From Ypsolopha sequella (taxonomy: Eukaryota; Arthropoda; Insecta; Lepidoptera; Ypsolophidae), in contig OW203991.1 in assembly GCA_934047225.1 (NCBI GenBank), positions 8,866,001 to 8,930,000 of the forward strand: DNA of 64,000 nt, in the 5' to 3' direction. Each line of letters begins with the position of its first letter. The stretch's first letter is position 1. A program made the translations under genes and the position numbers. The notes under the pieces were generated by a model that searched no databases, had not been told where the DNA came from, and was given only the letters and a program-made list of their open reading frames with translations. Shown in pieces: positions 47,201 to 59,369 of the stretch.

Positions 47201-49420
47201 AGCAAACAGTATGAATCAACAGTCTTTGGTGAAGTCGAAATAGAAGTGAATTCATAGAACTTATGTATCTGGAGCATATAAGGTAAACAAATATACATTG
47301 AAGAGGGAATTTGGAAGACTGAACTATAGAGGAGGCAAGCAGTGTGAACCAGCAGCCCGCGGTGCGGTCAAATGGGAGGTTATGTATTCAGAGGGAGCGA
47401 GCATAAATAATAAAGGATTTCGAAATTGCAACCTGGCTTCAAGAACGATGGACAATAAACCTGAGAGAGAAAACCCCAGAAGTCGGACATATATTAAGAA
47501 GTGTGAACAGTAATTTGATTCTGGTTGAGGTTTTTTATTAAGTGAAAGCCTTTTTATTTGTCTTTATGACAGATTTAAGAGTATAGGGTAGTTTTGAGAT
47601 TGGGAAGGAAAAGGAGTTAGACTTGCCAGAATTATTATAACTGATTAACAACAATAGAAAAGAAGTAGTGGTGTGAAGAGCTAAACAGATACATGAAGAG
47701 TCAAACAGGGGGCGTTATTATCAACTTAATTAGACATAATACAAAAGAAAAAAATGTTAATTAAAAACAGGTGAGGGCTGCATGTTTGTGTCATTTGGGG
47801 TAGGGGCGTTCGGGTCATGGAGAGGCCTAGGGGCTGGAGCTTACCTCATATAACACATTAGTTTTGTTATCCAACGAGGTAATGCTGCTAGTGTCTTGGG
47901 TACCCTGTTCAGCGATAGCGATGGCTTCAACAAAGTCTTTTATTTAGTGTAAATTTATTTTTATTTAGGTTAGTTTGTAATAAATCTATTTTTAGCAGTT
48001 TAGTTTGTTTTTCATATTTAGTTTTAACCTTACATTGTTTATTTTTTATCTTTCACTTATATTTTAGTATGTTTCTTCATTAAATTAAACATATCTATCC
48101 TACAATACCTTAAACACATACATATCATCTAAGCACAATTGCTTGTACCCATGAATGGAAACATGTTGGATCTTAGGATTCGGTGTAAATATAATTTTAT
48201 TTAGTTTAGGTTGTATATAATATATATTTATAGTCATTTGGTTTGTTTATGTTTTTGTTTTTTTTTAACTTTGCAATTTGTTCAATACAGAGTAGTGATG
48301 TCAAATATGTGCACTACATCTGAATTCGATGTTCTTGGTGCAGTTTGCTGAAATGTGAAATTAGAAAAACATAGGAAATGGAGGGAAAATTTTAGATTTC
48401 CATTTAGAGTAAATATAATTTTATTTAGGTTAGGTTGTGTATATATATATTTATAGTAATTTAGTTTGTTTAAGTGTTTGTATTTTATAAGATTATTTTG
48501 TTTTAAATTTAAAATATTTTTTTTTATTTTATTTTGTAATTTGTTTGGTACAAAGGGAAGGTTACTAAAATTAAGGAATTACAAAAAGAAGACTGTAGGA
48601 AAGTTTATATACCTATTTACAGGATAATAATATTGTAAATATTATATCTAAATTTAAAGTTAATGTACATAATAATTATTTTTAATATCTTTTGTAATAA
48701 TTTTATTTTTCTCTCTCTTTCCGTAATTGTTTTCTTTTATTTTTTTTTTGTGTTTTGACATATTCAAACAATTACCTGAGACTTCTCATTGTATAGTCAT
48801 TTATTTAAAGTAAATATAATTTTATTTAGGTTAGGTTGTATATATACATATTTATAGTAGTCTAGTTTGTTTAAGTTTTTGTATTTTATAGGATTATTTT
48901 GTTTTAAATTATTTTTAATTATGCAATTTGTTTGATACAAAATCAATCACCTTGAAAATAAGTAAAATTGAAAGTAGGTGATAAATATGTTAAATAAGGT
49001 ACAAGTAAGGATATTAGACTCGGGAGATGTTTTTTTTTGTTTTTCTTTTTCTTTTTTCTATCATCCCTCTTCTACTATTCTATACGATCAGTATAGGAGA
49101 CAAGTAAAGAGATGTTAATTAAATATATAGATATAAGACAACATTAAATCATCAAATAAATCAAATTTTGAGGAAATTATTTACCTTAACAAATTGTGTG
49201 TGTTTATATTTCTGTGCAGTGTATGTATTTGTATGATTTTAAAATACTGTAATACTTTTTTTATTCGAAGCAATAAAACTTTTATTCTTACTCTGCTTAC
49301 TTTACTTAACAGCTGAAAGGAAAAAAAAATATAATAATCACTATTTTTTAGGACCTACACATATCAATTTCAGGGAAGATAGTATTATTTTAATGTATAT
49401 TAATTTTTGTTAACTTTTCT
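41260..49420 (+). other. Giant-element internal region, mostly noncoding
   Basis: There is no gag or pol frame in any orientation. Long stretches are C-poor and G-rich on the + strand (43261-43320 holds 19 G and 1 C). Tandem, diverged repeats lie at 47100-47360 (boxes acattga.gag..g and gaa.caacagtc). Four dispersed copies of a taaatataattttatttaggtta block occur at about 47945, 48185, 48408 and 48808. The 113-aa - frame at 45410-45751 is AT-rich without a domain and is not supported. Confidence 0.6.
43027..43200 (-). other. Candidate exon on the - strand (weak)
   Basis: An open frame of about 58 codons with comparatively high GC (ILCGPSDRGCAKLGKLFH..., cysteines at CGPSDRGC and QCLC) ends exactly at a perfect splice donor, aag|gtaagt (intron starts at 43026 on the - strand). 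No domain is recognised. It is antisense to the retroelement, so if real it would be captured or host sequence. Confidence 0.25.
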
Positions 49421-49433
49421 AGGGATCTGTTAG

Positions 49434-49598
49434 AACAGAGACGCGATTGCGGACGATCGGTCTGATACAAATATTTTTGACATCATTTCTCCCGTTTTAG
49501 ACGATTTGGAGAAATCATCGAAATATATTATTATTAAATTTGACGAGAATAACATATTAGCTGACTGCGTTTATTTTGTATTAGATACAGTTTTGTGA
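49434..49598 (+). other. Candidate terminal coding exon (weak)
   Basis: Fifty-four open codons, with an acidic composition (DIISPVLDDLEKSSKYIII near the middle), run to a TGA at 49596-49598 and lack an ATG. Upstream, aacttttctag (ending 49422) and ttagaacag (ending 49438) could be splice acceptors. The segment gatctgttagaacagagacgcga at 49424-49446 recurs as gatctgttaaacagaaacgcga at the very end of the window, so the block is dispersed. No family is recognised. Confidence 0.25.
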
Positions 49599-49620
49599 GG
49601 AAGGAAGCGTGGGAACACTT

Positions 49621-51351
49621 GATGATGATTTAGAGGTGGGACACCTGCTGGGCACAGGCGGATGGTCGGCTCTCCAGTTGGATCTATTCCATCCAGTTCC
49701 CATTGCTTGGAGCTTTGGTATCCTATTGTCCCAGTGGCATTCCCTCCTCAAATCTTCCACTTCTCTTAGTATATCTTAATATGTCTGAGTACCCAAGGTA
49801 CTTGAGGTCTTCTTCTTTAATGTGATCATTACCAAATACTTCCCATCTTAGGCTAGAATATATAAAAAGCATTCACCTAAGTAGTGCTTACTCGTTTCCT
49901 CCTCGCTGCAGTGCGGGCAAGAGGAGTCCTCCTGTACCTTCATTATTGACAGATGTCTGTTCAGCCTACAGTGGCCAGCCAGAATACCCACCAACGTACC
50001 TAGATTGATTCTACTTAGATTAAGAGTGTACCTTACTTTTTTTTAGACGATAGTCGAGAGAAACATTTTCGACTGTCGACCGCCCTCAATGTTCCTCCAT
50101 TCATCTGCTGATTCTGATGAAGCCAAACGGCTTATTACCTTATTAGTGACGTTTGCCGGAATAGGGATCCTAGGTTCAGGTCCAATGAACCTATCCTCTG
50201 CACCTTCTCGGGCTAATTCGTCTGCTTTTTCATAACCTTCAACTCCTTGATGTCCTGGGACCCAGGCTACTATTGTTTCAGTTTTTTCACCTAGCTTATT
50301 GAGTGTTTTTTACACTCTCCTACTAGAGCCGATTTATTTACTGGATTTTTAAGCGCAAGAAGTGCTGCTTGGCTGTCCGAGTAAATAATGACTGTTTTCT
50401 CGTTTATGTCCGACCTTGAGAGTACCATACTGGCGCATTCCATGATGGCAAATGTTTCTGCCTGAAATACGGTAGCCAAGGTACCTAGTGAGTAGGATGC
50501 GATTCCTTCTTCTTCATCTTTATCAGGTATAAAGACACCAGCTCCTGCTAGTCCTGTACTACCTTTCCCTGAGCCGTCCGTATAGCAATTAATGCTCGGT
50601 CGGTCTGTCAGTAACTCCCAGTCTTCTCTGGTTCCTATATGTATGCGATATTTTATTTTATCGAATAATATTTCTTTCTTTATCAGGTCATTATTGGCAA
50701 GGAGCATTTCGAAATTACAGCCTGATTTATCTGCTATGGAGGCATGCCCTTTATCCATAAAGTTGCCCTTCCACTCTTTGTTATTTTCATTCTGTACCAT
50801 TGCTCGGTAGCTCTCTTTTTGACCTCAATGTGCAAGGGATTTAGGCCTATTATCACTTCCAGAGCCCTGGTTGGAGTTGTTCTCAGAGCTCCAGTGACCA
50901 TGAGGCATGCCAATCTTTGCACCTTGTCTAGCTTTTTCTTGTGGATTGTATGTATGCTCTTGGCCACCATACAATTGCTCCATATAGCACTCGTGGTAGA
51001 ATGATGGCCTAATATATCCAGTGCATTATGCTAGGCGTCAGACCCCATTTACTACCCACTGCCCTTCTACATTGGAAAAGTGTTCTTATGACTTTACTAC
51101 ATTGTGATCTAACATGAGTGTCAAATCTCAGTTTGTGGTCGAAAATCACTCCAAGGTACTTTATTTCTTTAACTTCTTCTAGAACTGTGCCCTTCAATTT
51201 GATAGGTTGTAGTTCCTTAGGCTTCCTCTTGTTTGTGAAGAGAACTAGTTTAGTTTTACTGGGATTTAGATCAAGTCCTTTATCTTCACACCAGTCCAAC
51301 ACTTTTCTTATTGCAGTGATCATCCGAGATCTCACCGTGCTTAAGTCTTAA
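49621..51351 (-). mobile_element. 5'-truncated non-LTR retrotransposon with RNase H
   Basis: It is flanked by the 12-bp duplication gtgggaacactt (49609-49620 and 51352-51363). On the - strand it opens in the RT thumb/connection region (DWCEDKGLDLNPSKTKLVLF, about 51290-51230). It continues through an RNase H domain with YTDGSGKGSTG, AETFAIMECA and IYSDSQAALLAL (catalytic D, E, D), then an AWVPGHQGVEGYEKADELA block and a CPHCSEEETS zinc-finger-like end. It finishes with an atcatcatc tail at 49621. The frame is broken near 51009, 50970-50800, 50291 and several times later. I place it in the RNase H-bearing I/LOA-like group. Endonuclease and RT palm are lost. Confidence 0.85.
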
Positions 51352-51363
51352 GTGGGAACACTT

Positions 51364-52082
51364 AGGTATTGTTGAAAGTAGAGTTAGAGTTTTAAGTGTT
51401 TGTCATTTAAATGTAGAGGTTTATTTATTTGGTTACGAAATATCTTTATAATATATTTTCGCTCAGATTTAAATATGAGGGAATGGTCTCTGAATGAAGT
51501 ATTTGCCATGATATTGAGATATATTATGGTACTCATAGAGACATTGTTGTTGAAATGAGGATTATATTTCTTTGACAGTTAAGATTGACACAGACTTCAA
51601 CGATATTTTAATTAGGAATATTTTAATAACTGTCTGTTTCAACCAAAATTCAACATCCACTCGATAAGCGCAATTAAATATGACATAGTGGTCACGAAGT
51701 AAGACCAAGTAAATGATGAGAGGTTTGGAATAGGTTGACTTTACCTACTGACCTACTTGGGAAGTTTTACACGCAGCATATTAAAAAAAATGGATTCTAG
51801 ATTTTATAGTGACGAATCACGTTTTAAATATTTAAATTAAATCCAGGAATCGATTTCGGAGCCTTGTAGAGCTATGCATGAAAACTATAAAACAAGGATT
51901 TATAGAGTACCTAATTATAAATATTATTTAGTAGATAATGATAGAAAAATTTTACTTCAAACCAAAATTTTGATAATAACAAGCTAGAAACTAGGTGGTG
52001 CACACACACATATTAACGAACTGTAAACTTAAGAATTAAGATTTACCAAAAAAAAAAAAATAATAATAATATCGGGCCTTTT
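51364..52082 (+). other. Giant-element internal region, noncoding
   Basis: AT-rich. A 55-codon frame ending at about 51573 (SDLNMREWSLNEVFAMI in part) has no recognised domain. Confidence 0.4.
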
Positions 52083-52320
52083 ATGTATTTTGCTGTTACT
52101 GGAATGGTGTACTATCTCAAAGAGAAAAGCACTAAGATTCGTTTATCAGAGATGGAGAAGGAAATTGATGATTTGGATGGTTTGTGTTTCTATTATTTTA
52201 TGCCAATTTACTAATGCTTAAAATGTAATTTTATCTGTTTCAGAGACTACGATAAATTTTTTTTTCTTTTCTTCTTTCTCTTTCAACAGTCAACAGTTGG
52301 GTATTGGTGTGGTGTTCTAG
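52083..52320 (+). other. Candidate two-exon small ORF with a textbook minimal intron
   Basis: An ATG at 52083 opens 32 codons rich in charged residues (KEKSTKIRLSEMEKEIDDLD near the end). A 64-bp intron would run from 52180 (gatg|gtttgt) to 52243 (ttttatctgtttcag|ag), with a tactaat branch-site match at about 52210. Splicing keeps the frame open for 25 more codons to a stop at 52320. A second strong acceptor (tttctctttcaacag) lies at about 52289. No domain is recognised, and the polypyrimidine-coded tail looks unlike a protein end. The acceptors may instead serve the LTR splice donor. Confidence 0.3.
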
Positions 52321-53240
52321 ATAATACAGATTATCTAGTGACATTAACTTATTAAAGTTGTACACACTTGTACTTAGCGTAGATACTGTCTAATTTATAA
52401 CATAAGGGCAGTTCATTAATACCCGGTATGACGGGTAAATCTCTATTGAACGGACTGATGGATCCTAAGAGTAGCGTGAAAGGAAGAGATCGCGATACAA
52501 ATGAGATGTATGAGGAAAAGTTGTTTTATTAGGTAAAATATTACAATACCTATAAAAGTGTATATGTATGTATATGTATTTGATATATATTTGAGACTTT
52601 TGTGGTAAGAAGATTGTAAATGAGGGCTCTAAGGAGACAACAGATCTGACAATAGAGGTTAAATTATCATGGTTTTGACCAGAGACATTACACATATCAT
52701 GGACTTATTATGGAAAATTGGTGTTAGGTTAAATTACATAGAAAAAAGTACATGGTAAGTCCTTACTCTACAGAAGCTAATACTCCCTTTTTCGGCAACT
52801 ATACAAGCTCCAAGATACTGATTAGGATGCTAGAGGAAGGACTCCAGTCGAGATAAGTAAATGACGGGATAGTTCTGGTGAGGTGGCCCATTGCTTGGAA
52901 TTTAGTGCGATTCGAGATAATCTGATAGCAAGTCCAGTGTTAATCGAAAAGTCGGATTGGGCTGGAAGGCTATTCTATAATCGCAGGATTGGCTGGGCCC
53001 CACATCCCGGTTCTCACGTTGTGTTAAATGCCATGCGGTCGAAATAAGGGCTATCCATTATTGATTTATTAAAAAAGAATGGAGACTGGATACTAGTAGT
53101 TCCGGTTGGTGGATTGGTTTAAAGATACACTACAACAAATGCACCCTGGTAGAAACTATAATAATTTGTTTTAATGCGATGCTAATGGAATTGAGAAAAA
53201 TTTTCTACGGTCAAAATAATTAGGATCTGCGAAAATGTTT
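52321..53240 (+). other. Giant-element internal region, 3' part, noncoding
   Basis: No gene was seen. The 76-aa (52465-52695) frame on the - strand has no domain. Confidence 0.5.
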
Positions 53241-53251
53241 TGGGGGCGAGC
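53241..53251 (+). promoter_or_regulatory. Giant-element polypurine tract (candidate)
   Basis: tgggggcgagc abuts the 3' LTR start at 53252. Most bases are purines, and its place fits plus-strand priming. Confidence 0.55.
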
Positions 53252-56200
53252 TGTACCAGATCGAATGAGGTTTTCATTGCCTCTGGTCCGGTAAAAAAGA
53301 ATTATTATAGTGATTTGGAGCTGCAGTATTGCAAAGGATTTGATTTGTTTCATTTCTAAACTAAATGGGGGGGGGGAGGCGAGACAGATGTTTAATTTAT
53401 TAGGCTGAGGTAGCTTGACGGTTTTATTTTTATAAAAGGAGGGTTCTGCAAATACTGATCTCAAGGGGAAATCTGAATGAATTGTTTGAAACAATATTGT
53501 AACTCATTCATACTATCGCGACTTTTGTTATCACCATTCGTCGTTAAATACTATTGTTTAATGGAACGAACAAGCGAAGCGAGTTTGTGTTTATTAGAAT
53601 ATTCAACCAAAAGTTCAAGATGTGTAGGACAAACTACTAAATAGTAATAACGTTTGTACACAATTTACAACTCTGGTTTACTTTAGATTCGTATTTGTTT
53701 GAGAATTTTATCAATGATTAGTGACATTGAAAAATAAAATAAAATAGTTAGATTACATTTAAACAAATTTACCTGGAAAGCCTTTTAAGGGTTTTCATTT
53801 TGTTTCTGAAAAATAGGTGTCCCAATTGATGGCGACACAAAGTCTAGACAAACGTTCGAATTAGGCGCCATGAAGTCTGGACAGGCTGTATCACGTGACC
53901 ACATGTAGCGTCATTCCAATAAGGAAACGTATGAAGAATTTAATAGGCTGATGTAGCTTGACGAGTTTACCTTTATAAAAGGAGGGTTCTGTAAATGTTA
54001 ATTTTAAAGGGGAATCTGTTGGATTGTTCATTTATTTCTGATTAATGTTTTATTGTTATTTTTATGTTTAATTCCTAGGTTTCAACATTTTATCCTTATT
54101 ATCAAGATGTTTTCTTCCCATAAATCATTGTTAAATATGGATGTTTTATAGAACGGGCAATTGAAGCGAGTTCATGTCTATTCAAGTGATAGAGTGAGTG
54201 TATATATGTAAGTATGTGTATGTGAAGGAGCGTTGGTATAACAAGAGCCAGAGTTGGTTGGAGCATCGTGAAATAAGGTACGCGAGTGAAATTAGATAAA
54301 GGGAAATTAGGGTTGTAAGTACGAACAAAATTGGTAGGAAAAAGGCAGAAAAGTGGATTTGTAGGAGATTACATCGTGGCTCCGAGGAGCAGGGCAACAT
54401 ATTAGTTAAGTAATAATTACTTATCGGTTATGTTTTACTCTATGTTCGTGATTTTAACTACAAGGATACAAACGGTAAGGTAACACCTAAAGGATTCTAG
54501 TTGGGAGGACTTTTAAAAGGTTTTCATTTTACAAATTCGGACCCTAAAAATAATCTTCCATCCGGTCGGAACAGAGATTATAAAAGGGGGTGCAGCGGGA
54601 GATAGGAGATCAGTCAACCTTCGACCACCGAGATGGAAGGATCATCACGAAGAGGAGGGAACCTTCAACAGCCGAGATGGAACAGTCATCACGAAGAGGA
54701 GTTAATCATCGACAGCCGAGATGGGACAGTCATCGCAAAGGGATCAGTAAGTCTTCGACAGCCGGGATGGAACAGTCATCACAAAGAGGTCAGTTAACCT
54801 TCGGCAGCCGTTAAGGAACAGTCTCGGGGGCGATAGCTAGGAGAATCAGGCCATCCGTGCAAGAGGAGCTGTGTTCCGGGTGAGTTGTTTATTTTATCAC
54901 TTTCTTTAAATTCTATATTTTTTTTATTGTGTATGGAAATAATTTGCAGTGGCGTTACTAAATTTTCTACGTCTTATAGGTGCACCGTGTTAAATTTTAT
55001 TCTTATTCTTGTGTGTATGTGAAGTAATTTACTGTGATTTCACCCGATTATCTACAACTAATACGTCTTGGATTCGTGAAGCAGATATCTTCATTATTTC
55101 TTACCATATTTTAACATTTGTGTGTGTGTATGTAAATTAGTTACTTCAATTTTCACCCGAATATTTACGTCTATACGTCGTGTTTTTGAATACTGAATTA
55201 TTTCTTACTTTGTTATATTTTTGTGTGAGTAGGCGAACTACAAAGGATTCTTCCGGTTCTTTTGTTTCCATCTCTTACTTTACTTAATATGTGTGTGTAT
55301 GTAAATAAGCTACTGCAATTTCACCCGATTATTTACATCTAATACGTCTTGGATTCGAGAAGCAGATATCTTTATTATTTCTTACCATATATGTGTGTGT
55401 GTGTGTGTATGTAAATAAGTTATGTACTTCAAATTTCACCCGAATACTTACGTCCAATACGTCGTGTTTTTGAACAGGTTGCTGAACTTTATTAGCTGTG
55501 TTATTTCTTACTTAGTTATATTTTTGTGTGAGTAGATAACTTACAATGGATTCTTTTCCTCTTTCTTTGATAATTGTCTTTTGTTTTCATCATTTACTTT
55601 ACTTAATGTGTGTGTGTGTGTGTGCGTGTTAATTTACTTTGATTTCTCTCGTTTTCTACCCAGTTAAATTTAAACAAAGTGTAGGATAAAATATGTATTA
55701 ATAGGAAATTGTCTTATGTGATGTATTGGAACCAACGGGGCTATGAAACGTAGGGTGTGAATTTCCGAACACAACCCAAGCCTTGTTGAAAATAGCTTTG
55801 GAATTGTGTATTAACAAAGTAACCCTTTGAACACGTTCCAGGTGTAAAAGAATCACATATCTTGTACAGTTATATTCTTCAGATTTAAATGAACATTTTA
55901 AATAGAAATTTCTTTTAACGACCGTTCATGTTGAACTTGCTTCGTTTGGAACTACATTGAAACTATAGATTTTCATAAATACTTACCAATTTTGTAATAA
56001 AGACAGCTTTCCCATTGAGACAGTAATACTGTAGGGAAAACTCAATCGTAGCTACGGAATCTATAAATTAGTATCCTATTTAGCTCGCGGCTCTAAAGAT
56101 AGACATCTCTTTTGGGAATGTAACTAGCATAAAAGCAAAGGATTACATTTCTATAAATAATATGAAATAGTAATTTGGTTTTCCATAAAATTTTGGAGAA

Positions 56201-58851
56201 GGAACAATTCTTTAAATGACAAATTCGTATTGTACCTGAAAAGTTGAGGTACCTTATGGAATGCTGAGTTTATTTGCGCCAGGGCCGTTCCCAGCCCTAT
56301 GGTTCAGCAATGCAATACCATCGTAGACATTTATACACTAAACGGGGTAAATGTCCTACACTTCGTCAGGTGTAAATAAATTTATCTTCCAGTCAGCTAA
56401 TTTGAAGAAATAGTAAAATTGGCAGCGGTATAAATCTTTCGCTATTGGAGTTATTCTGGATCCAAAATCATGTAAATCTAGCTGAATACATGTACGAAGT
56501 TTTTTTTGAAAAATGAATCAAGACCACTTCAATTTACGTCTTTAGTCAGGCTAAAAATAGGCTTATGACTTATCCAATACGATCACATGGTTACGTTTCT
56601 AAAAAGAGATGTCTTCTCATTCAGTTAAAAGTGACTGATCTTCTTTCTAGCAGTTTTAGCTGAGTTACGTATCGGTGTAAGATCTCGTATAGTAGGAGCA
56701 CTTCAGGGTTTCTTGTTGGTTCTTCCCTGTTGGTGTGTAGTTAGGGAACCATCACTCGTAGTAGGCTCATTTAAAAATAAAAATAAAACAATTAAAAGAA
56801 ACACTCGTAGTAGGCTCGTTTAAAATAAAAATAAAACAAATAAAAATATAAAAAAACCTAACAATACAAACCTTTTAAAGATTTCTCCTGAAGGTTCTAA
56901 CTGGTGTTTGATCAAAAAACAAGCCACATGAACGTTTATTATACTAGTAATGTCGTACAATATAAATACACGACGAATTACTTAAAACTAAGCAGAAATG
57001 TAGTAATAACAGGTTGACAATGAAATTGAAACCTAACTAACTAAACAAATAGTGTAATATTTAATGAACTTAAATGTTTGTCACCCTAAAAAGAGTGGTG
57101 CAAGTATTGTTATTGTTCATCTAATAAATATGATGTTCAAATTGTAAAGTAAATATTATTTTGTTAAAATCTCAGTTTCAAAATAAGCTAACTAAGAAAT
57201 AAAAATAAAACAAATAAAAAAAAGTCTTGGGAGTATTCCATATCCAGGGGAAAGTACCTTCATGACATAACTTAAGACTTCATATCGAAGCTTCTTGTTA
57301 CATATATGATTACATGAAATAAAAATTCTATCCTACTCCATACCATAGGAGAGTTATTGGAAAGATCGGCTAAATAAGTCGTCTTCTATTCTTACAACAT
57401 TTTATTGACTAAAAGTCGAAGTGATTGACTCTATCGAAAATGATCAGAGTGGATCTCAAATGAATTTATTACTTAATAAAATAAGATGAATTTATTGGGA
57501 AGATCGGCTAATTATGTCATCTTCTATTCCTTCAGTATTTTAATGACTAAAAGTCGAAGTGATTGACTCTATCGAAAATGATCAGAGTGGATCTTATATG
57601 AATTTATTACTTAATAAAATATGTTGAATTTATTGGGAAGATCGTCTAAATAAGTCATCTTCTATTCCTACAACATTTTATTGACTAAAAGTCGAAGTGA
57701 TTGACTCTATCGAAAATGTTCAGAGTGGATCCTCATTTAAATATTTATAAAATGTGATACATGAAGATACTCGACCTTATCCATTCCCGCTTTACTGGTT
57801 GTGGTTATAAAAAAAAAAAAAACAAATTGCTGTAAAACTTGCAGAGACCAATTCCAAACCTCTACACCAAATTGTGAATTGTCTAGATCTACTCAGTCTT
57901 TCCAGATAAAATGATTTTGGATTGACTAAGAGAAATAGTTTGACTTGCTTTATACAATTACATTACTTTCATATTAAATAATAACAAAGAATTTTACGTC
58001 ACAATTAAATAAATAAAGCGATAACTAAACAAACTCATACAAAATTACTAGGGACAATATTAATGCATATTTTCACTGAAACTCTTCATAGGATTTTATC
58101 ATTATAGTCTTGTTATTACTCTTCAATGTAAATGGAGTCTAGTATACAAATACTATAGATCTTGGGTCTTCGAGATTACAACGACATGTCATGTTTAGCT
58201 AGAATGTTGCACAAATAATCTGCATACAAAGTTTATTTACATAGACAATTTAAGTGCCTTACTTTTCTCTTAATAGGTTACAACTAGCTCCTTTCGGTTA
58301 GCTCATTTCCATTTAAAAGTTACTCGTATGATAACTAATATATCTTCTTATAGATGAACTAGTACTTAACTTTGTAGGTCAATTATTTTTATTATTTATC
58401 AATTACATTTTGATTATGTTGTGGGAGGCTTATTTTTATACTCGATCTTACTAAAAGAATCAGGGTTACGTAGGTGCGGTACACAACGTAGGTGCTCATA
58501 CCACTAGACGACGATCATGGCCAAAGACAAGACTAACACGTTTCATGCCTCATTAGTGCATCTTTTTATAGCCCAGCGGTTTGTTAATTAATATTTAGAT
58601 AGGTCATAAATTCATAACTATAGATAGAGAAGTTCAGTATGATAAGTAGTAAGTTAGGTTAGTCAGAGCATAGGTTTATAGGTAATTAAACAGCTAGGTA
58701 GGTATAGACAGCTCGGCATATAGTTAGAGCTAGCTAGGTATAGAGATAGGTAGTCAGTCAGCTTGAGTTAGGTAGATAGTCAGTTAGGGATAGCTAAAGA
58801 TAGGTAGTTAGATAGATGTATAGATCAAAAGGTAGAAAAGGTATCTTTTCA
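53252..58851 (+). repeat. 3' LTR of the giant element (5,600 bp, uninterrupted)
   Basis: This uninterrupted copy of the LTR carries the same promoter (54579-54643), leader repeats (54618-54826), splice donor (about 54880), higher-order repeat and 138-bp repeats. Differences from the 5' copy include c/t at 29173, a 2-bp insertion (ctaaaaagag) near 56602 and runs of differing length. Confidence 0.93.
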
Positions 58852-58990
58852 GGTACCAACCGGAACCTTTTACTAGCATCCGATGTCTGCCTGTCCGTCC
58901 GTCTGCTACAGGAGTCTACACAGCTTCAGCTGTTATAGGTAGCTAGTTGAAATTTTCACACTATACCTACGTGTTACTACAACCTCTATC
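58852..58990 (-). repeat. Family A repeat, remainder split by the giant element
   Basis: The sequence ggtaccaaccggaacc followed by gcctgtccgtccgtctgctac continues the reverse-oriented repeat whose other end (gttccgtattcaaagggta) lies at 28795-28813. It documents the target of the giant insertion. Confidence 0.65.
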
Positions 58991-59235
58991 AAGTAAAATT
59001 AAAAAAAAAAATTAACCTATGAAAAAAAATTCCATCCATTCTGTTGTTTCAATACGTGAATATTTGTATTACCCTTCGACGACAAATAGGCCAATGAGCC
59101 AACCAATAATCGCTTCTATTAAGGGGCAGGTAGTCGCCAAAGACCTAGACCTCTGTAACAGTGCGCACAGCGCTACGACCGTCGCGACGCGACGACGCTG
59201 GGACTCCGGATAGCGCAAAACAGGAGAAAATAACT

Positions 59236-59369
59236 GTGTTACTACAAAACAGTGTTTAACTTTAGACAGTGTTTAAATCTGTCGTTGTCGCCTTTTCTTA
59301 TAATCGTAAAAAAGTGACAGCAACAGATTTAAACACTGTCTAAAGTTAAACACCGTTTTGTAGTAACAC
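59236..59369. repeat. Foldback element with ~57-bp near-perfect arms
   Basis: The arm gtgttactacaaaac.gtgtttaactttagacagtgtttaaatctgt and its inverse surround a ~20-bp loop. It has no coding capacity. Confidence 0.8.

Larger units (their letters stand above)
28814..58851 (+). mobile_element. Giant non-autonomous LTR retrotransposon (~23.2 kb plus a nested BEL element)
   Basis: The ends are TG (28814) and CA (58851), flanked by the 4-bp duplication ggta (28810-28813 and 58852-58855). The flanks rejoin to a plausible family A repeat. Two 5.6-kb LTRs enclose 12.0 kb of internal DNA. A primer binding site matching tRNA-His follows the 5' LTR, and a purine-rich tract precedes the 3' LTR, so the element reads left to right. 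No gag, protease, RT, RNase H or integrase frame is present in its own orientation. The only such domain lies in a reversed, truncated LINE. It must move in trans. Size and lack of coding capacity resemble plant LARDs. The LTRs show about ten substitutions and several length changes over 5.6 kb by eye, so insertion is recent. Confidence 0.88.

Noticed and set aside
28814..58851. Segmental duplication or assembly duplication as an explanation of the 5.6-kb repeats
   Set aside because: TG...CA ends, a 4-bp target duplication, a tRNA-His primer site and a purine tract in the right places make an LTR element the better reading.
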